Shown here piece after piece: positions 52,552-61,173 of a DNA stretch of 64,000 bases (its first letter is position 1; every line of letters starts with the position of its first letter). The DNA is from Bacteroides oleiciplenus YIT 12058. Its GTDB lineage: Bacteria; Bacteroidota; Bacteroidia; Bacteroidales; Bacteroidaceae. The position numbers and the translations under genes were made by a program. The notes below the pieces were generated by a model that was given only the letters and a program-made list of their open reading frames with translations, ran no database searches and was not told the origin of the DNA. The stretch covers positions 310,001 to 374,000 of the forward strand of contig NZ_JH992945.1 in NCBI RefSeq assembly GCF_000315485.1. Direction: 5' to 3'.

Positions 52552-53580
52552 ATGAAACGAATACTATCAGTAGCAGCGTCATTTTTAGTGACACTCGGCA
52601 CAAGCCTCTCCTTCGCACAAACAGATGCGGACAACTTTTATAAAAGTACTCTTGTCAACATGGAGAAAGTATCCTTCTCCAACCAGTACAAAATGAAAGT
52701 GGCCGGCAACCTTTTCCTGCCCAAAGATATGAAAGCAGGAGAAACGTATCCCGCAATCATCGTCGGGCACCCGATGGGGGCAGTCAAGGAACAAAGTGCA
52801 AACCTCTATGCCACCAAGATGGCCGAACGCGGTTTCGTCACCCTCTCCATCGACCTGTCCTTCTGGGGAGAGAGTGAAGGAGAACCGCGCAACACCGTCT
52901 CCCCGGAAATCTATGCGGAAGACTTCAGCGCAGCAGTCGATTTCCTCGGTACACGCCCGTTCGTCGACCGCAACCGTATCGGCGTAATCGGTATCTGCGG
53001 CAGTGGAAGTTTCGCCATCAGTGCGGCAAAAATCGATCCGCGCCTGAAAGCCATTGCAACCATCAGCATGTATAATATGGGTACAGCAAGCCGCAACGGA
53101 CTGAAACACGCACTGACCCTGGAACAAAGGAAACAAATCATTGCCGAAGCCGCCGAACAACGCTATGCGGAATTTCTGGGTGGAGAAACGAAATACACCG
53201 GCGGCACCGTACACGAACTGACGCCTGACTCCTCTCCTATTGAACGCGAGTTTTATGAATTCTACCGTACAGAACGCGGAGAATTTACCCCCGAAGGTGC
53301 AACGCCCCTGACCACCACGCACCCCACCCTGGCAAGCAACACGAAGTTCATGAACTTCTATCCGTTTGTCGATATCGAGACCATCTCACCGCGCCCCATG
53401 CTCTTCATCGCCGGAGAGAATGCACACTCACGCGAATTCAGCGAAGACGCCTACAGCAAGGCTGCCGAGCCCAAAGAATTATACATCGTGCCCGGTGCAG
53501 GCCATGTGGACCTTTACGACCGGGTCAGCCTCATCCCGTTCAACAAGCTGGACTCTTTCTTTAAGGAATACCTGAAATAA
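52552..53580 (+). CDS. Secreted dienelactone-hydrolase-like alpha/beta hydrolase
   Basis: A 342-residue protein with a signal peptide (MKRILSVAASFLVTLGTSLSFAQ) and an alpha/beta fold. The nucleophile motif reads GICGSGSFAI, with Cys in the catalytic position, as in dienelactone hydrolases. GAGHVDLYDR holds the His. It is very similar to the C-terminal half of the fusion protein at 27981. The start at 52552 fits the promoter and signal peptide; a longer frame to 52501 overlaps the -7 box. Controlled by site C. Likely acts on lactone or ester-type reactive compounds in the periplasm. Confidence 0.85.
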   Translation: MKRILSVAASFLVTLGTSLSFAQTDADNFYKSTLVNMEKVSFSNQYKMKVAGNLFLPKDMKAGETYPAIIVGHPMGAVKEQSANLYATKMAERGFVTLSIDLSFWGESEGEPRNTVSPEIYAEDFSAAVDFLGTRPFVDRNRIGVIGICGSGSFAISAAKIDPRLKAIATISMYNMGTASRNGLKHALTLEQRKQIIAEAAEQRYAEFLGGETKYTGGTVHELTPDSSPIEREFYEFYRTERGEFTPEGATPLTTTHPTLASNTKFMNFYPFVDIETISPRPMLFIAGENAHSREFSEDAYSKAAEPKELYIVPGAGHVDLYDRVSLIPFNKLDSFFKEYLK

Positions 53581-53593
53581 TACCGTGAAGATT

Positions 53594-54124
53594 ATGAAAT
53601 ATTACTTAGTACTCATTTTTATGACGTTGACATTGTCCGTTTGGGGCACATCATGCAGCGACGATGCTCCTATACCCGAAACAGGGCAACAGATACCTCC
53701 GGGAAGTACAGACGATGATGATCCCCCGGTTAATCCCGGTAATGACGATGATGATGATGACGATAATCCTATGAGCAACAACCTAAAAATAACAGTCGGC
53801 TCCGCCTCATTCACCGCCACACTGGAAAACAATGCGGCGGCAACAGCCTTCAAGGCATTACTGCCTATGACCATAAACATGTCCGAACTGAACGGCAATG
53901 AAAAGTACTTCTACCTATCAGGAAACCTGCCTACCGCATCTTCCAACCCGGGAACCATCCGCACGGGCGACCTGATGCTTTACGGCGGCTCCTGTCTGGT
54001 ACTTTTCTATGAGACTTTTTCAACATCCTACAGCTACACTCGCCTGGGGCGTGTAAATAACCCTTCGGGACTGGCATCCGCCCTCGGTTCGGGCAGTGTA
54101 ACCGTAACATTCGAACTACAATAA
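53594..54124 (+). CDS. Cyclophilin-like lipoprotein
   Basis: A 176-residue protein with a lipoprotein signal (WGTSC), an Asp-rich linker (about 43-60) and a C-terminal domain (about 65-176) resembling the cyclophilin-like fold family (LKITVGSASFTATLENNAAATAFKALLP and GDLMLYGGSCLVLFYETF). ATG at 53594 is chosen over the GTG nine bases upstream. It follows the hydrolase gene by 13 bases, so it is in the site C operon. Binding partner unknown. Confidence 0.72.
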   Translation: MKYYLVLIFMTLTLSVWGTSCSDDAPIPETGQQIPPGSTDDDDPPVNPGNDDDDDDDNPMSNNLKITVGSASFTATLENNAAATAFKALLPMTINMSELNGNEKYFYLSGNLPTASSNPGTIRTGDLMLYGGSCLVLFYETFSTSYSYTRLGRVNNPSGLASALGSGSVTVTFELQ

Positions 54125-54137
54125 AAACAAAGAAATT

Positions 54138-55040
54138 ATGGAAATTATCAAAAACAAAGAATTCGGAGGCGAACGCCCCCTGTTTGCCACTCACAACCTC
54201 CAACTGGAAAATGTAACCATCCATACAGGCGAGTCCGCACTGAAAGAATGCAGCAACATCATAGCAGTGAACTGCCGCTTCGAAGGGAAATACCCATACT
54301 GGCACAACAATGGCTTCACCATAAAGAACTGTTTCTTTACAGAAGGTGCCCGTGCCGCACTTTGGTACTCACAGAATGTACAAATGACGGATACCGTAGT
54401 GGAAGCACCGAAGATGTTCCGCGAAATGGACGGCATAAAACTGGAAAACGTGCAACTTCCCAATGCCTTGGAAACCCTTTGGTTCTGCCGCAATGTAGAA
54501 CTCAGAAACGTACAGATTGACAAAGCCGATTACCTGTTCATACACGGTGAGAACATACGCATCGAAAATTACAGCCAGAACGGCAACTACTCATTCCAGT
54601 ATTGCAAGAACGTGGAAATCCGCAATGCCATCATCAACTCCAAAGACGCTTTCTGGAATACGGAAAACGTAACGGTATACGATTCCGAACTGAATGGTGA
54701 ATACCTGGGCTGGCATTCCAGAAACCTGCGTCTGGTGAACTGCAAAATTTCAGGTACGCAACCACTTTGTTATGCCCACGACCTGATTATGGAAAACTGC
54801 ACAATGGCCGACGATGCCGACCTTGCATTTGAATACAGCAGTCTCCAGGCCACCATCAAAGGTCCGGTTCACAGCATAAAGAACCCACGCACGGGAAGCA
54901 TCACGGCCGAAAGTTACGGAGCCGTCATCATAGACGAAAACATAAAGGCTCCCGGCAACTGCAAACTGAAACTTTGGGACGACCAGACCTGTTTTGATGA
55001 AACAACAAAAGAGATGCAATATGCCGTACAACTTCGATGA
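54138..55040 (+). CDS. DUF3737 right-handed beta-helix protein
   Basis: A 300-residue cytoplasmic protein made of about 20-residue strands with repeated Asn/Cys turns (NVTIHTGES, NCRFEGKYPYWHNNGF, NCFFTEGARAALW, NVTVYDSEL), typical of the DUF3737 family. There are no known catalytic residues. It lies 13 bases after the lipoprotein gene and overlaps the aminotransferase gene by 20 bases. DUF3737 genes are often near redox and AraC genes. Its function is unknown. Confidence 0.8.
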   Translation: MEIIKNKEFGGERPLFATHNLQLENVTIHTGESALKECSNIIAVNCRFEGKYPYWHNNGFTIKNCFFTEGARAALWYSQNVQMTDTVVEAPKMFREMDGIKLENVQLPNALETLWFCRNVELRNVQIDKADYLFIHGENIRIENYSQNGNYSFQYCKNVEIRNAIINSKDAFWNTENVTVYDSELNGEYLGWHSRNLRLVNCKISGTQPLCYAHDLIMENCTMADDADLAFEYSSLQATIKGPVHSIKNPRTGSITAESYGAVIIDENIKAPGNCKLKLWDDQTCFDETTKEMQYAVQLR

Positions 55041-56199
55041 AATCATTCCACGCCGGGGCACGAATTCTTATAAATGGGATTCTGCCACGGACCCGAATGT
55101 ATTGCCGATGTGGGTAGCCGATATGGATTTCCACACAGCACCTGCCGTGACGGAAGCGTTGAAAAGGCGGGTGGAGCATGGCATCTTCGGATACGTCCGT
55201 GTACCCGATGCTTACTACAATGCAACGATCAACTGGTTCAAAAGACGCCACGACTGGAGAATAGAAAAAGAGTGGATTATCTATACCTCCGGAGTAGTAC
55301 CGGCGCTGTCGGCAATCATAAAAGCCCTGACCGGCCCCGGCGACAAAGTCCTGGTGCAGACTCCGGTGTATAATTGCTTCTTTTCGTCCATACGAAACAA
55401 CGGATGTGAAATCGTTTCCAATCCGCTGATTTATGAGAATAAAACTTACCGGATTGATTTCGATGACTTGGAGAAGAAGGCTGCCGATAGTAAAGTCAAA
55501 CTCTTGCTATTGTGCAACCCTCACAACCCCGCCGGAAGAGTATGGAACCGGGAAGAACTGATACGTATCGGTGAGATTTGCCTCCGGAATCATGTAACGG
55601 TAGTAGCGGATGAAATTCATTGTGAACTGGTTTTTCCGGAATATACCTATACGCCTTTCGCCTCCATATCGCAGGAGTTCCTGATGAATTCCGTCACTTG
55701 CATTTCCCCCAGCAAGGCGTTCAACCTGGCAGGAGTCCAGATTGCCAACATCGTATCCGCTGATACCGATGTATGCAAGAAGATAGACAAAGCCATCAAT
55801 ATAAACGAAGTCTGCGACGTAAATCCATTTGGAGTAGAGGCTTTGATAGCTGCCTATAATGAAGGGGAAGAATGGCTGGAAGAACTGAAAAGGTATTTGT
55901 TTGATAACTATAACTACCTGAGGAGTTTCTTCGCCGAACATCTGCCGGAGCTCCCTGTAACGAAGCTGGAAGGTACTTATCTGGTATGGGTGGATTGTTC
56001 TTCATTAAAGCGTACCTCAGAAGATATAGTGACCTCGCTATTGGAACAGGAAAAACTCTGGCTGAACGAAGGCAGCATGTACGGAGATGCCGGAGAAGGC
56101 TTTGTACGTATCAATATAGCCTGCCCGCGACAGGTATTGACAGAAGGTTTAGAAAGGTTTAAACGATGGAAGAACCAAATAAAGCAAACAGGAACATAA
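55021..56199 (+). CDS. MalY/PatB-type PLP aminotransferase
   Basis: A 392-residue fold-type-I PLP enzyme. The segments WVADMDFHTAPAV, GVVPALSAIIKAL, CNPHNPAGRVW (PLP/substrate Asn) and CISPSKAFNLAGVQIAN (PLP Lys) are those of cystathionine beta-lyase / MalY. The start at 55021 (MPYNFDE) is preferred; a frame reaches 54994. It overlaps DUF3737 by 20 bases and the DMT gene by 34 bases, so it belongs to the site C operon. It probably cleaves C-S bonds of thiol conjugates or cystathionine. Confidence 0.87.
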   Translation: MPYNFDEIIPRRGTNSYKWDSATDPNVLPMWVADMDFHTAPAVTEALKRRVEHGIFGYVRVPDAYYNATINWFKRRHDWRIEKEWIIYTSGVVPALSAIIKALTGPGDKVLVQTPVYNCFFSSIRNNGCEIVSNPLIYENKTYRIDFDDLEKKAADSKVKLLLLCNPHNPAGRVWNREELIRIGEICLRNHVTVVADEIHCELVFPEYTYTPFASISQEFLMNSVTCISPSKAFNLAGVQIANIVSADTDVCKKIDKAININEVCDVNPFGVEALIAAYNEGEEWLEELKRYLFDNYNYLRSFFAEHLPELPVTKLEGTYLVWVDCSSLKRTSEDIVTSLLEQEKLWLNEGSMYGDAGEGFVRINIACPRQVLTEGLERFKRWKNQIKQTGT

Positions 56200-57107
56200 C
56201 CGGTATCATTACCGCCTATTTCCTTATCTATGTAGTTTGGGGATCTACCTACTTCTTCATAGGTGTAGCATTAAAGGACTTGCCTCCTTTTCTGCTCGGA
56301 GCTTTACGGTTTACGGCAGCCGCACTTATACTCCTCGGCATATGCCACCTGCGGGGAGAAAGAATATTCAGAAGAAGCCTGATAAAGTGCTCTGCCGTCA
56401 GCGGAATTGTATTGCTGTTCATAGATATGGCCGTAGTGATGCTGGCACAACGCTACTTAACCAGCAGCCTGGTAGCTATCATCGCTTCTTCCACCGCACT
56501 CTGGATTCTGCTGCTGGATGCCCCGATGTGGAAAACCAATCTCCGCAATCCCCTTACAATCGCAGGTGGAATCATTGGTTTCGGAGGCGTCATATTGCTT
56601 TATATGGAACAACTCAATGCAGCAAACCTGCATCCGCACAGCGAATGCGGCATCTTACTTCTTGTTTTCGGATGCATATCCTGGGCACTGGGCACCTTGT
56701 ATGCCAAATACCGTTCTTCCCGCGAAGAAGAAGTGAATGCGTTTGCCGGTTCAGGCTGGCAGATGCTTTTCGCCAGCGGTATGTTCTGGATTTGCAGTAC
56801 CGTGAACGGAGATATGCAAAGGCTCGATCTGTCGGATGTTTCATCTGCAAGCTGGCTGTCGCTGGCTTATCTGATATTCTTCGGTTCCCTGCTTGCCTAT
56901 TCCGCCTACGTCTGGCTGCTGAAAGTGCGGCCTGCAGCAGAAGTCGGCACCCACGCCTATGTCAATCCGTTCATTGCCGTACTTTTAGGAGTAATCCTCG
57001 GAAATGAGCAGGTGACGTTTATCCAGTTGGGCGGACTATTCATCATATTACTGGGAGTTATGCTGATAGGCAGAAAACATAAGAAACAACCACCAGAGCC
57101 CATATAA
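56166..57107 (+). CDS. EamA-type DMT transporter
   Basis: A 313-residue membrane protein with two EamA repeats and about 10 helices (ITAYFLIYVVWGSTYFFIGVALKDLPPF at the start). Typical Pro/Gly-rich turns and the conserved GSTYF motif identify the family. It starts within the aminotransferase gene (34-base overlap). Members export amino acids or metabolites. As last gene of the site C operon it may export the product of the pathway. Substrate unknown. Confidence 0.88.
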   Translation: MEEPNKANRNITGIITAYFLIYVVWGSTYFFIGVALKDLPPFLLGALRFTAAALILLGICHLRGERIFRRSLIKCSAVSGIVLLFIDMAVVMLAQRYLTSSLVAIIASSTALWILLLDAPMWKTNLRNPLTIAGGIIGFGGVILLYMEQLNAANLHPHSECGILLLVFGCISWALGTLYAKYRSSREEEVNAFAGSGWQMLFASGMFWICSTVNGDMQRLDLSDVSSASWLSLAYLIFFGSLLAYSAYVWLLKVRPAAEVGTHAYVNPFIAVLLGVILGNEQVTFIQLGGLFIILLGVMLIGRKHKKQPPEPI

Positions 57108-57108
57108 G

Positions 57109-57222
57109 CGTCTCCGTTTTTTCCGGATAAGTTTACTGAATAGTGTTCATCTCAAACTTTCATACATCCGCATCACTACTATTATTGTTGTTTGCAAATT
57201 TATTCGGATTATAACGGAGACG
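57109..57222. repeat. Imperfect inverted repeat around the AKR promoter region
   Basis: CGTCTCCGTT (57109-57118) and AACGGAGACG (57213-57222) are perfect complements, and the neighbouring CCGGATAA/TTATTCGGA extends the dyad imperfectly to about 22 bp. The 80-90 bases between include a TTTGC at about 57190. It could be a terminator, a cruciform or an old invertible promoter. Confidence 0.5.
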
Positions 57223-57276
57223 TTTTCTTTAAATATTAGTAATTTCGCGAAAACATATATAAGAAATTAAAATATC

Positions 57277-58425
57277 ATGGAATATAGAACATTAGGAAAT
57301 ACCGGTTTATCAGTCAGCGCCATTGCACTGGGCTGCGAAGGTTTTATGGGTAAAACAGAAGAACAAGTATGTTCGGATATGGATTTTGCCATCCGGAAAG
57401 GAATCAACTTTATTGATATATATAGCTCTAACCCTGATTTACGGAGCAACATTGGCAAAGCGCTGACCAATCGCCGCCAACAATTTATTATCCAGGGACA
57501 TCTATGCACCACTTGGGAGAACGACCAATATCTGCGGACCCGAGATATAGAGAAGACCGCCGCTTCCTTCGAAGACCAACTGGTACAGCTTAATACCGAT
57601 TATCTTGATATCGGTATGATTCACTACGTGGACAGCAAAGAAGATTTCCACGAAATATTCAACGGTCCAGTCATCCGGCTGGCCCTGCGCCTGAAAGAAG
57701 AAGGAAAAATCCGCCACATCGGATTGAGCAGCCACAACCCCACCGTTGCAAGAATGGCTGTGGAAAGCGGACTGATTGAAGTGCTGATGTTCTCCATCAA
57801 TCCTTGCTACGACCTGCAACCGCCCACTGAAAATGTAGATGACTTATGGGCCGATGAAAACTATGCCCATTCCCTGCAGAATATAGATCCGGAACGGGAA
57901 AGACTCTACGAGCTGTGCGAAGAGAAGGGGGTAGGAATAGATGTCATGAAAGTCTATGGCGGCGGAGATTTATTGAGTGAGATCAACTCCCCATTTGGCA
58001 AAGCTATGACACCGGTGCAATGCATCGAATATGCACTGACTCGCCCGGCTGTTGCCTCCATCATGGTGGGGTGCAGAAGTTGCGATGAAATGCAGGCAGC
58101 CATCGACTGGTGCACTGCCACCAAAGAGGAAAAAGACTACACCGCTGTAATGACAGGTATGGAAAAATTCACCTGGAAGGGGCATTGCATGTATTGTGGA
58201 CATTGCGCTCCCTGCTCCGTAGGCATCGACATAGCAAGCGTGAACAAGTACTACAACCTGACCATTGCCCAGAACGAGATACCTGAGACTGTGCGTGAAC
58301 ACTACAAAGTCCTCACACACCACGCCTCAGAGTGCATCCAGTGCGGACAATGCGAAACGAACTGTCCTTTCGGAGTCGCCATCATCGAACAGATGGAAAA
58401 AGCGACTGAGAAATTCGGATATTAA
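57277..58425 (+). CDS. Aldo/keto reductase with C-terminal ferredoxin domain
   Basis: A 382-residue protein. The AKR TIM barrel (about 1-275; FIDIYSSNPDLRSNIG, IHYVDSKEDFHEIF) is followed by a ferredoxin-like domain with CMYCGHCAPC and CIQCGQCETNCPFG, which should bind two [4Fe-4S] clusters. Proteins of this type are found widely in anaerobes, and the substrate is unknown. It has its own upstream region of 169 bases with an inverted repeat. It converges on the MFS gene with a four-base overlap. Confidence 0.88.
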   Translation: MEYRTLGNTGLSVSAIALGCEGFMGKTEEQVCSDMDFAIRKGINFIDIYSSNPDLRSNIGKALTNRRQQFIIQGHLCTTWENDQYLRTRDIEKTAASFEDQLVQLNTDYLDIGMIHYVDSKEDFHEIFNGPVIRLALRLKEEGKIRHIGLSSHNPTVARMAVESGLIEVLMFSINPCYDLQPPTENVDDLWADENYAHSLQNIDPERERLYELCEEKGVGIDVMKVYGGGDLLSEINSPFGKAMTPVQCIEYALTRPAVASIMVGCRSCDEMQAAIDWCTATKEEKDYTAVMTGMEKFTWKGHCMYCGHCAPCSVGIDIASVNKYYNLTIAQNEIPETVREHYKVLTHHASECIQCGQCETNCPFGVAIIEQMEKATEKFGY

Positions 58426-59615
58426 CAGAGCGAACGTTGCTTTACTTTCCACGCATAGAGCAGCACCACGATAAACGACAGCAACGGAACTATAAACGAG
58501 AAAGACATATTCGTCTGGTCGGCCACATACCCCATCATGAGCGGTCCTACCGCTCCCCCGATGGGGGACATCATCAGATAGGAAGATGCACGCTTGGTAT
58601 GGTTGCCCAATCCTCTCAGCGAAAGTGCAAAAATAGTGGGGAACATGATAGCTTCGAAAGCATACCCCAGAAACAAGGCTACCAGCGACAGGATTCCTAA
58701 ATCAAGGACTACCAGAGAAGTACTGATCACCGTCCCTACCGCACAGAAGAACAGCACTTTTTCCGCCCGGATATACCGCATAATCCAGCTACCGGCAAAG
58801 CGCCCGCACATGAACAAGCCTAAACCGCCGAATGAAAGCACTACAGAAGCGTCACGGGCATTCATCCAGCCGTCATCCACTACATAATTAATGAAGAAGC
58901 TATTGATAGAAATCTCAGCAATCTCGTAGCAAAACAAACTGATAATACCAAAGATGAACAGCTTGTGTGACCAGAGTCCACGTGCTCCGCCTGCTCCTAC
59001 TTCTTCCTCATTTTCTCCATGAACGATTTCCGGCAAACGGATTTTGTAGAAGACCAGTGCAACTCCCAATACAATGATTCCCATCAGTGTATACGGCAGT
59101 GATATATTGCTTTCTCCTCCTTCTGAGAATAGTAATAATCCTCCGATAAGCGGACCGCAAATACAACCCAATCCATTGAAAGATTGTGCCAGATTCAACC
59201 GGCTGGCAGCTGTTTCGCGATCACCCAGCTCCGTCATGTAAGGATTAGCGGCCGTTTCCAGAAATACCAATCCGCAGGCTATAACAAATAGAGAAAACAG
59301 AAAAAAGTTGAACGACATCCAGTATTCTCCGGGTATGAAAAGCAAGGAGCCTATGCCATAAAGCAACAGGCCGAAAACGACACCTTTCCGATAACCGTAC
59401 TTATTGATAAACAGTCCGGCTGGAATAGCCATCACGAAATATCCCAAATAAAACATCACCTGTACCCATGCCGAGTGGGCACGTGTAATAACCAGCACAT
59501 CTTGAAAGTGTTTGTTCAGCACATCTAATATCGCATGTGCAAATCCCCACAGAAAGAACAGGGACGTAACCAGAATAAAAGGAATCTTATACTCCTTCTT
59601 TACTAAATTTTGCAT
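58422..59615 (-). CDS. FucP-like sugar MFS transporter
   Basis: A 397-residue protein with 12 hydrophobic segments. FLWGFAHAILDVLNKHFQ in the first helix and FLETAANPYMTELG are characteristic of the FucP/glucose-galactose proton symporter group. It has its own leftward -7 box TATCTTTG (59667-59660). It is not next to glycan-degradation genes here, so the sugar is unknown. It converges on the ferredoxin AKR gene. Confidence 0.88.
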   Translation of the reverse strand: MQNLVKKEYKIPFILVTSLFFLWGFAHAILDVLNKHFQDVLVITRAHSAWVQVMFYLGYFVMAIPAGLFINKYGYRKGVVFGLLLYGIGSLLFIPGEYWMSFNFFLFSLFVIACGLVFLETAANPYMTELGDRETAASRLNLAQSFNGLGCICGPLIGGLLLFSEGGESNISLPYTLMGIIVLGVALVFYKIRLPEIVHGENEEEVGAGGARGLWSHKLFIFGIISLFCYEIAEISINSFFINYVVDDGWMNARDASVVLSFGGLGLFMCGRFAGSWIMRYIRAEKVLFFCAVGTVISTSLVVLDLGILSLVALFLGYAFEAIMFPTIFALSLRGLGNHTKRASSYLMMSPIGGAVGPLMMGYVADQTNMSFSFIVPLLSFIVVLLYAWKVKQRSLC

Positions 59616-59659
59616 ACAGAACTCTTTTTTTTAAAAACCACTCAAGGTTTTTCAGCGTG

Positions 59660-59707
59660 CAAAGATAGCCAAGAAGTTTCATAGTACGGCAATTTCCCGT
59701 AACTTTG
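59660..59707. promoter_or_regulatory. Divergent promoters, sugar MFS / GNAT
   Basis: The minus strand carries TATCTTTG at 59667-59660 (MFS), the plus strand TAACTTTG at 59700-59707 (GNAT, leader of about 95 nt). Confidence 0.55.
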
Positions 59708-59808
59708 TGCCCGAATTAAATAGTATATATTTTCTGTGCTTCTGCTCTTTTATGCAAACAAATGAAACGCAGGAAAAGAAAAAAAATATTATCCCCTAAG
59801 AAAAAAAC

Positions 59809-60360
59809 ATGAAAACATCCCCCAAACAATACATTGAAACCCCACGACTGATTCTACGTGGTTGGAAAGAAGAAGATATTCCCACCTTTGCCCGATTGAA
59901 CAAGGATGATAAAGCAATGGAATTCTTTCTCAATAAGCTTTCCTATCAGGAAACTCTCGATTTCTACAATCGTATTCAGAAAGAATTCTCTACCAACGGA
60001 TACGGACTATATGCAGTGGAAAAGAAAGAAGACCATATGTTTATAGGCTATGTAGGATTACACAACATTACGTTTGATGTAGACTTTGCCCCTGCCGTAG
60101 AGATAGGCTGGCGTCTGCTCCCCGAAGTCTGGAATCAAGGATATGCCACCGAAGCAGCTTCAGCCTGTCTGGAATATGCAAAGACGACATTGGGACTGAA
60201 GGAATTATATTCCTTTACCTCACTTCCCAACAAGCGTTCGGAGCGTGTGATGCAAAAGATAGGTATGGTAAAAAATAAGGAATTCAATCACCCATTAGTC
60301 AGTCCCGGTCATCCTTTACGCAGACATGTACTATATAAAATATCCTTGGCAAATATCTAG
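59809..60360 (+). CDS. GNAT family N-acetyltransferase (RimJ/RimL-like)
   Basis: A 183-residue acetyltransferase_3-type protein. TPRLILRGWKEEDIPTFARLN is the start signature, and EIGWRLLPEVWNQGYATEAASACLEYA carries the acetyl-CoA-binding segment. Length matches RimJ/RimL-like enzymes that acetylate N-termini of ribosomal proteins or small molecules. Single gene with its own promoter (59700-59707). A 22-bp repeat array follows it. Confidence 0.87.
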   Translation: MKTSPKQYIETPRLILRGWKEEDIPTFARLNKDDKAMEFFLNKLSYQETLDFYNRIQKEFSTNGYGLYAVEKKEDHMFIGYVGLHNITFDVDFAPAVEIGWRLLPEVWNQGYATEAASACLEYAKTTLGLKELYSFTSLPNKRSERVMQKIGMVKNKEFNHPLVSPGHPLRRHVLYKISLANI

Positions 60361-60403
60361 TCAATATACTGCCCATGAGTACCTGTAAGGCACATAAAAA
60401 AGG

Positions 60404-60477
60404 GCTACACCCTTTATCCCGGATAGCTACACCCTTTACCCCAAAAGGTGTAGCCATCCTGGGAAAAGGGTGTAGCC
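60404..60477. repeat. Array 3: four 22-bp-spaced units forming a hairpin
   Basis: GCTACACCCTTT begins at 60404 and 60426; the reverse element GTGTAGCC begins at 60448 and 60470. All steps are exactly 22 bp. The two forward and two reverse copies fold into an imperfect hairpin with arms of about 34 bp. The sequence is unrelated to arrays 1 and 2, but the period is the same. It lies after the GNAT gene. Confidence 0.8.
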
Positions 60478-60589
60478 TTGAAAAAGAAAAGGTTTTTATC
60501 TTTAAGGAAAAGCGCAATATACCACAGGAAGCCCTAATGCAAATAAAAAACAATTATCGCTTTTTTATTAATAAATCATGAATTAAAAG

Positions 60590-60619
60590 TTGCCGTATCC
60601 AACTATTGTATTACCTTTG
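60590..60619 (+). promoter_or_regulatory. Promoter of the RRM protein gene
   Basis: TTG (60590-60592), 19 bases, TACCTTTG (60612-60619). The expected start near 60626 gives a leader of about 113 nt, long for a 94-residue gene. Confidence 0.75.
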
Positions 60620-60738
60620 TCGCAGTTTGAGTTACGAATCGTTATCGTATAGTTCTTCTTTTTATCCTTTATTAAGCAGACCTCTCCTTTAATTATCCCC
60701 TCACTCTTACACTAATATTTATTTAATTAAAATTTCAA

Positions 60739-61023
60739 ATGAACATTTACATTTCAGGTTTAAGCTTTGGCACAAATGATGCCGACTTGAACGAATTATT
60801 CTCAGCGTATGGAGAGACTTCTTCAGCTAAAGTTATCATGGATAGAGAAACCGGAAGATCCAGAGGATTCGGTTTTGTAGAAATGACAAACGATGCAGAA
60901 GGACAAAAGGCAATTGACGAACTTAACGGCGCAGAATATGACCAGAAAACTATTTCGGTAACCGTTGCACGTCCTCGTGAAGAAAGACCCCGTAACAACG
61001 GCTATAATTCCAGACGTTATTAA
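60739..61023 (+). CDS. RRM RNA-binding protein
   Basis: A 94-residue protein consisting of one RNA recognition motif: RNP2 IYISGLS (3-9), RNP1 RGFGFVEM (about 42-49), then an Arg/Asn-rich tail (RPREERPRNNGYNSRRY). Bacteroides carry several such single-RRM proteins (Rbp type), at least one of which is known to affect carbohydrate-use genes through RNA binding. The gene has a long 5' leader, suggesting post-transcriptional or autoregulatory control. It is monocistronic with a terminator at 61039-61077. Confidence 0.92.
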   Translation: MNIYISGLSFGTNDADLNELFSAYGETSSAKVIMDRETGRSRGFGFVEMTNDAEGQKAIDELNGAEYDQKTISVTVARPREERPRNNGYNSRRY

Positions 61024-61038
61024 TGTCTACCCCACAAA

Positions 61039-61077
61039 CAAGAACAGAAGATTGAATTTTCTGTTCTTGCTTTTTTT
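61039..61077 (+). terminator. Terminator of the RRM gene
   Basis: CAAGAACAGAA (61039-61049) pairs with TTCTGTTCTTG (61059-61069), followed by CTTTTTTT. Confidence 0.85.
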
Positions 61078-61173
61078 CAACCAAAACAGCAATACAAAGA
61101 AAAGAACATCGCTAAACGAATAGAATACCGGAAGTATATTTATCCGCCACAGTCTTGTTACAATATCAGTTTT

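Noticed and set aside
60299..60581. Short frames on both strands across the GGCTACACC repeats
   Set aside because: They are explained by the inverted 22-bp array. No start signal, and they overlap the GNAT end.
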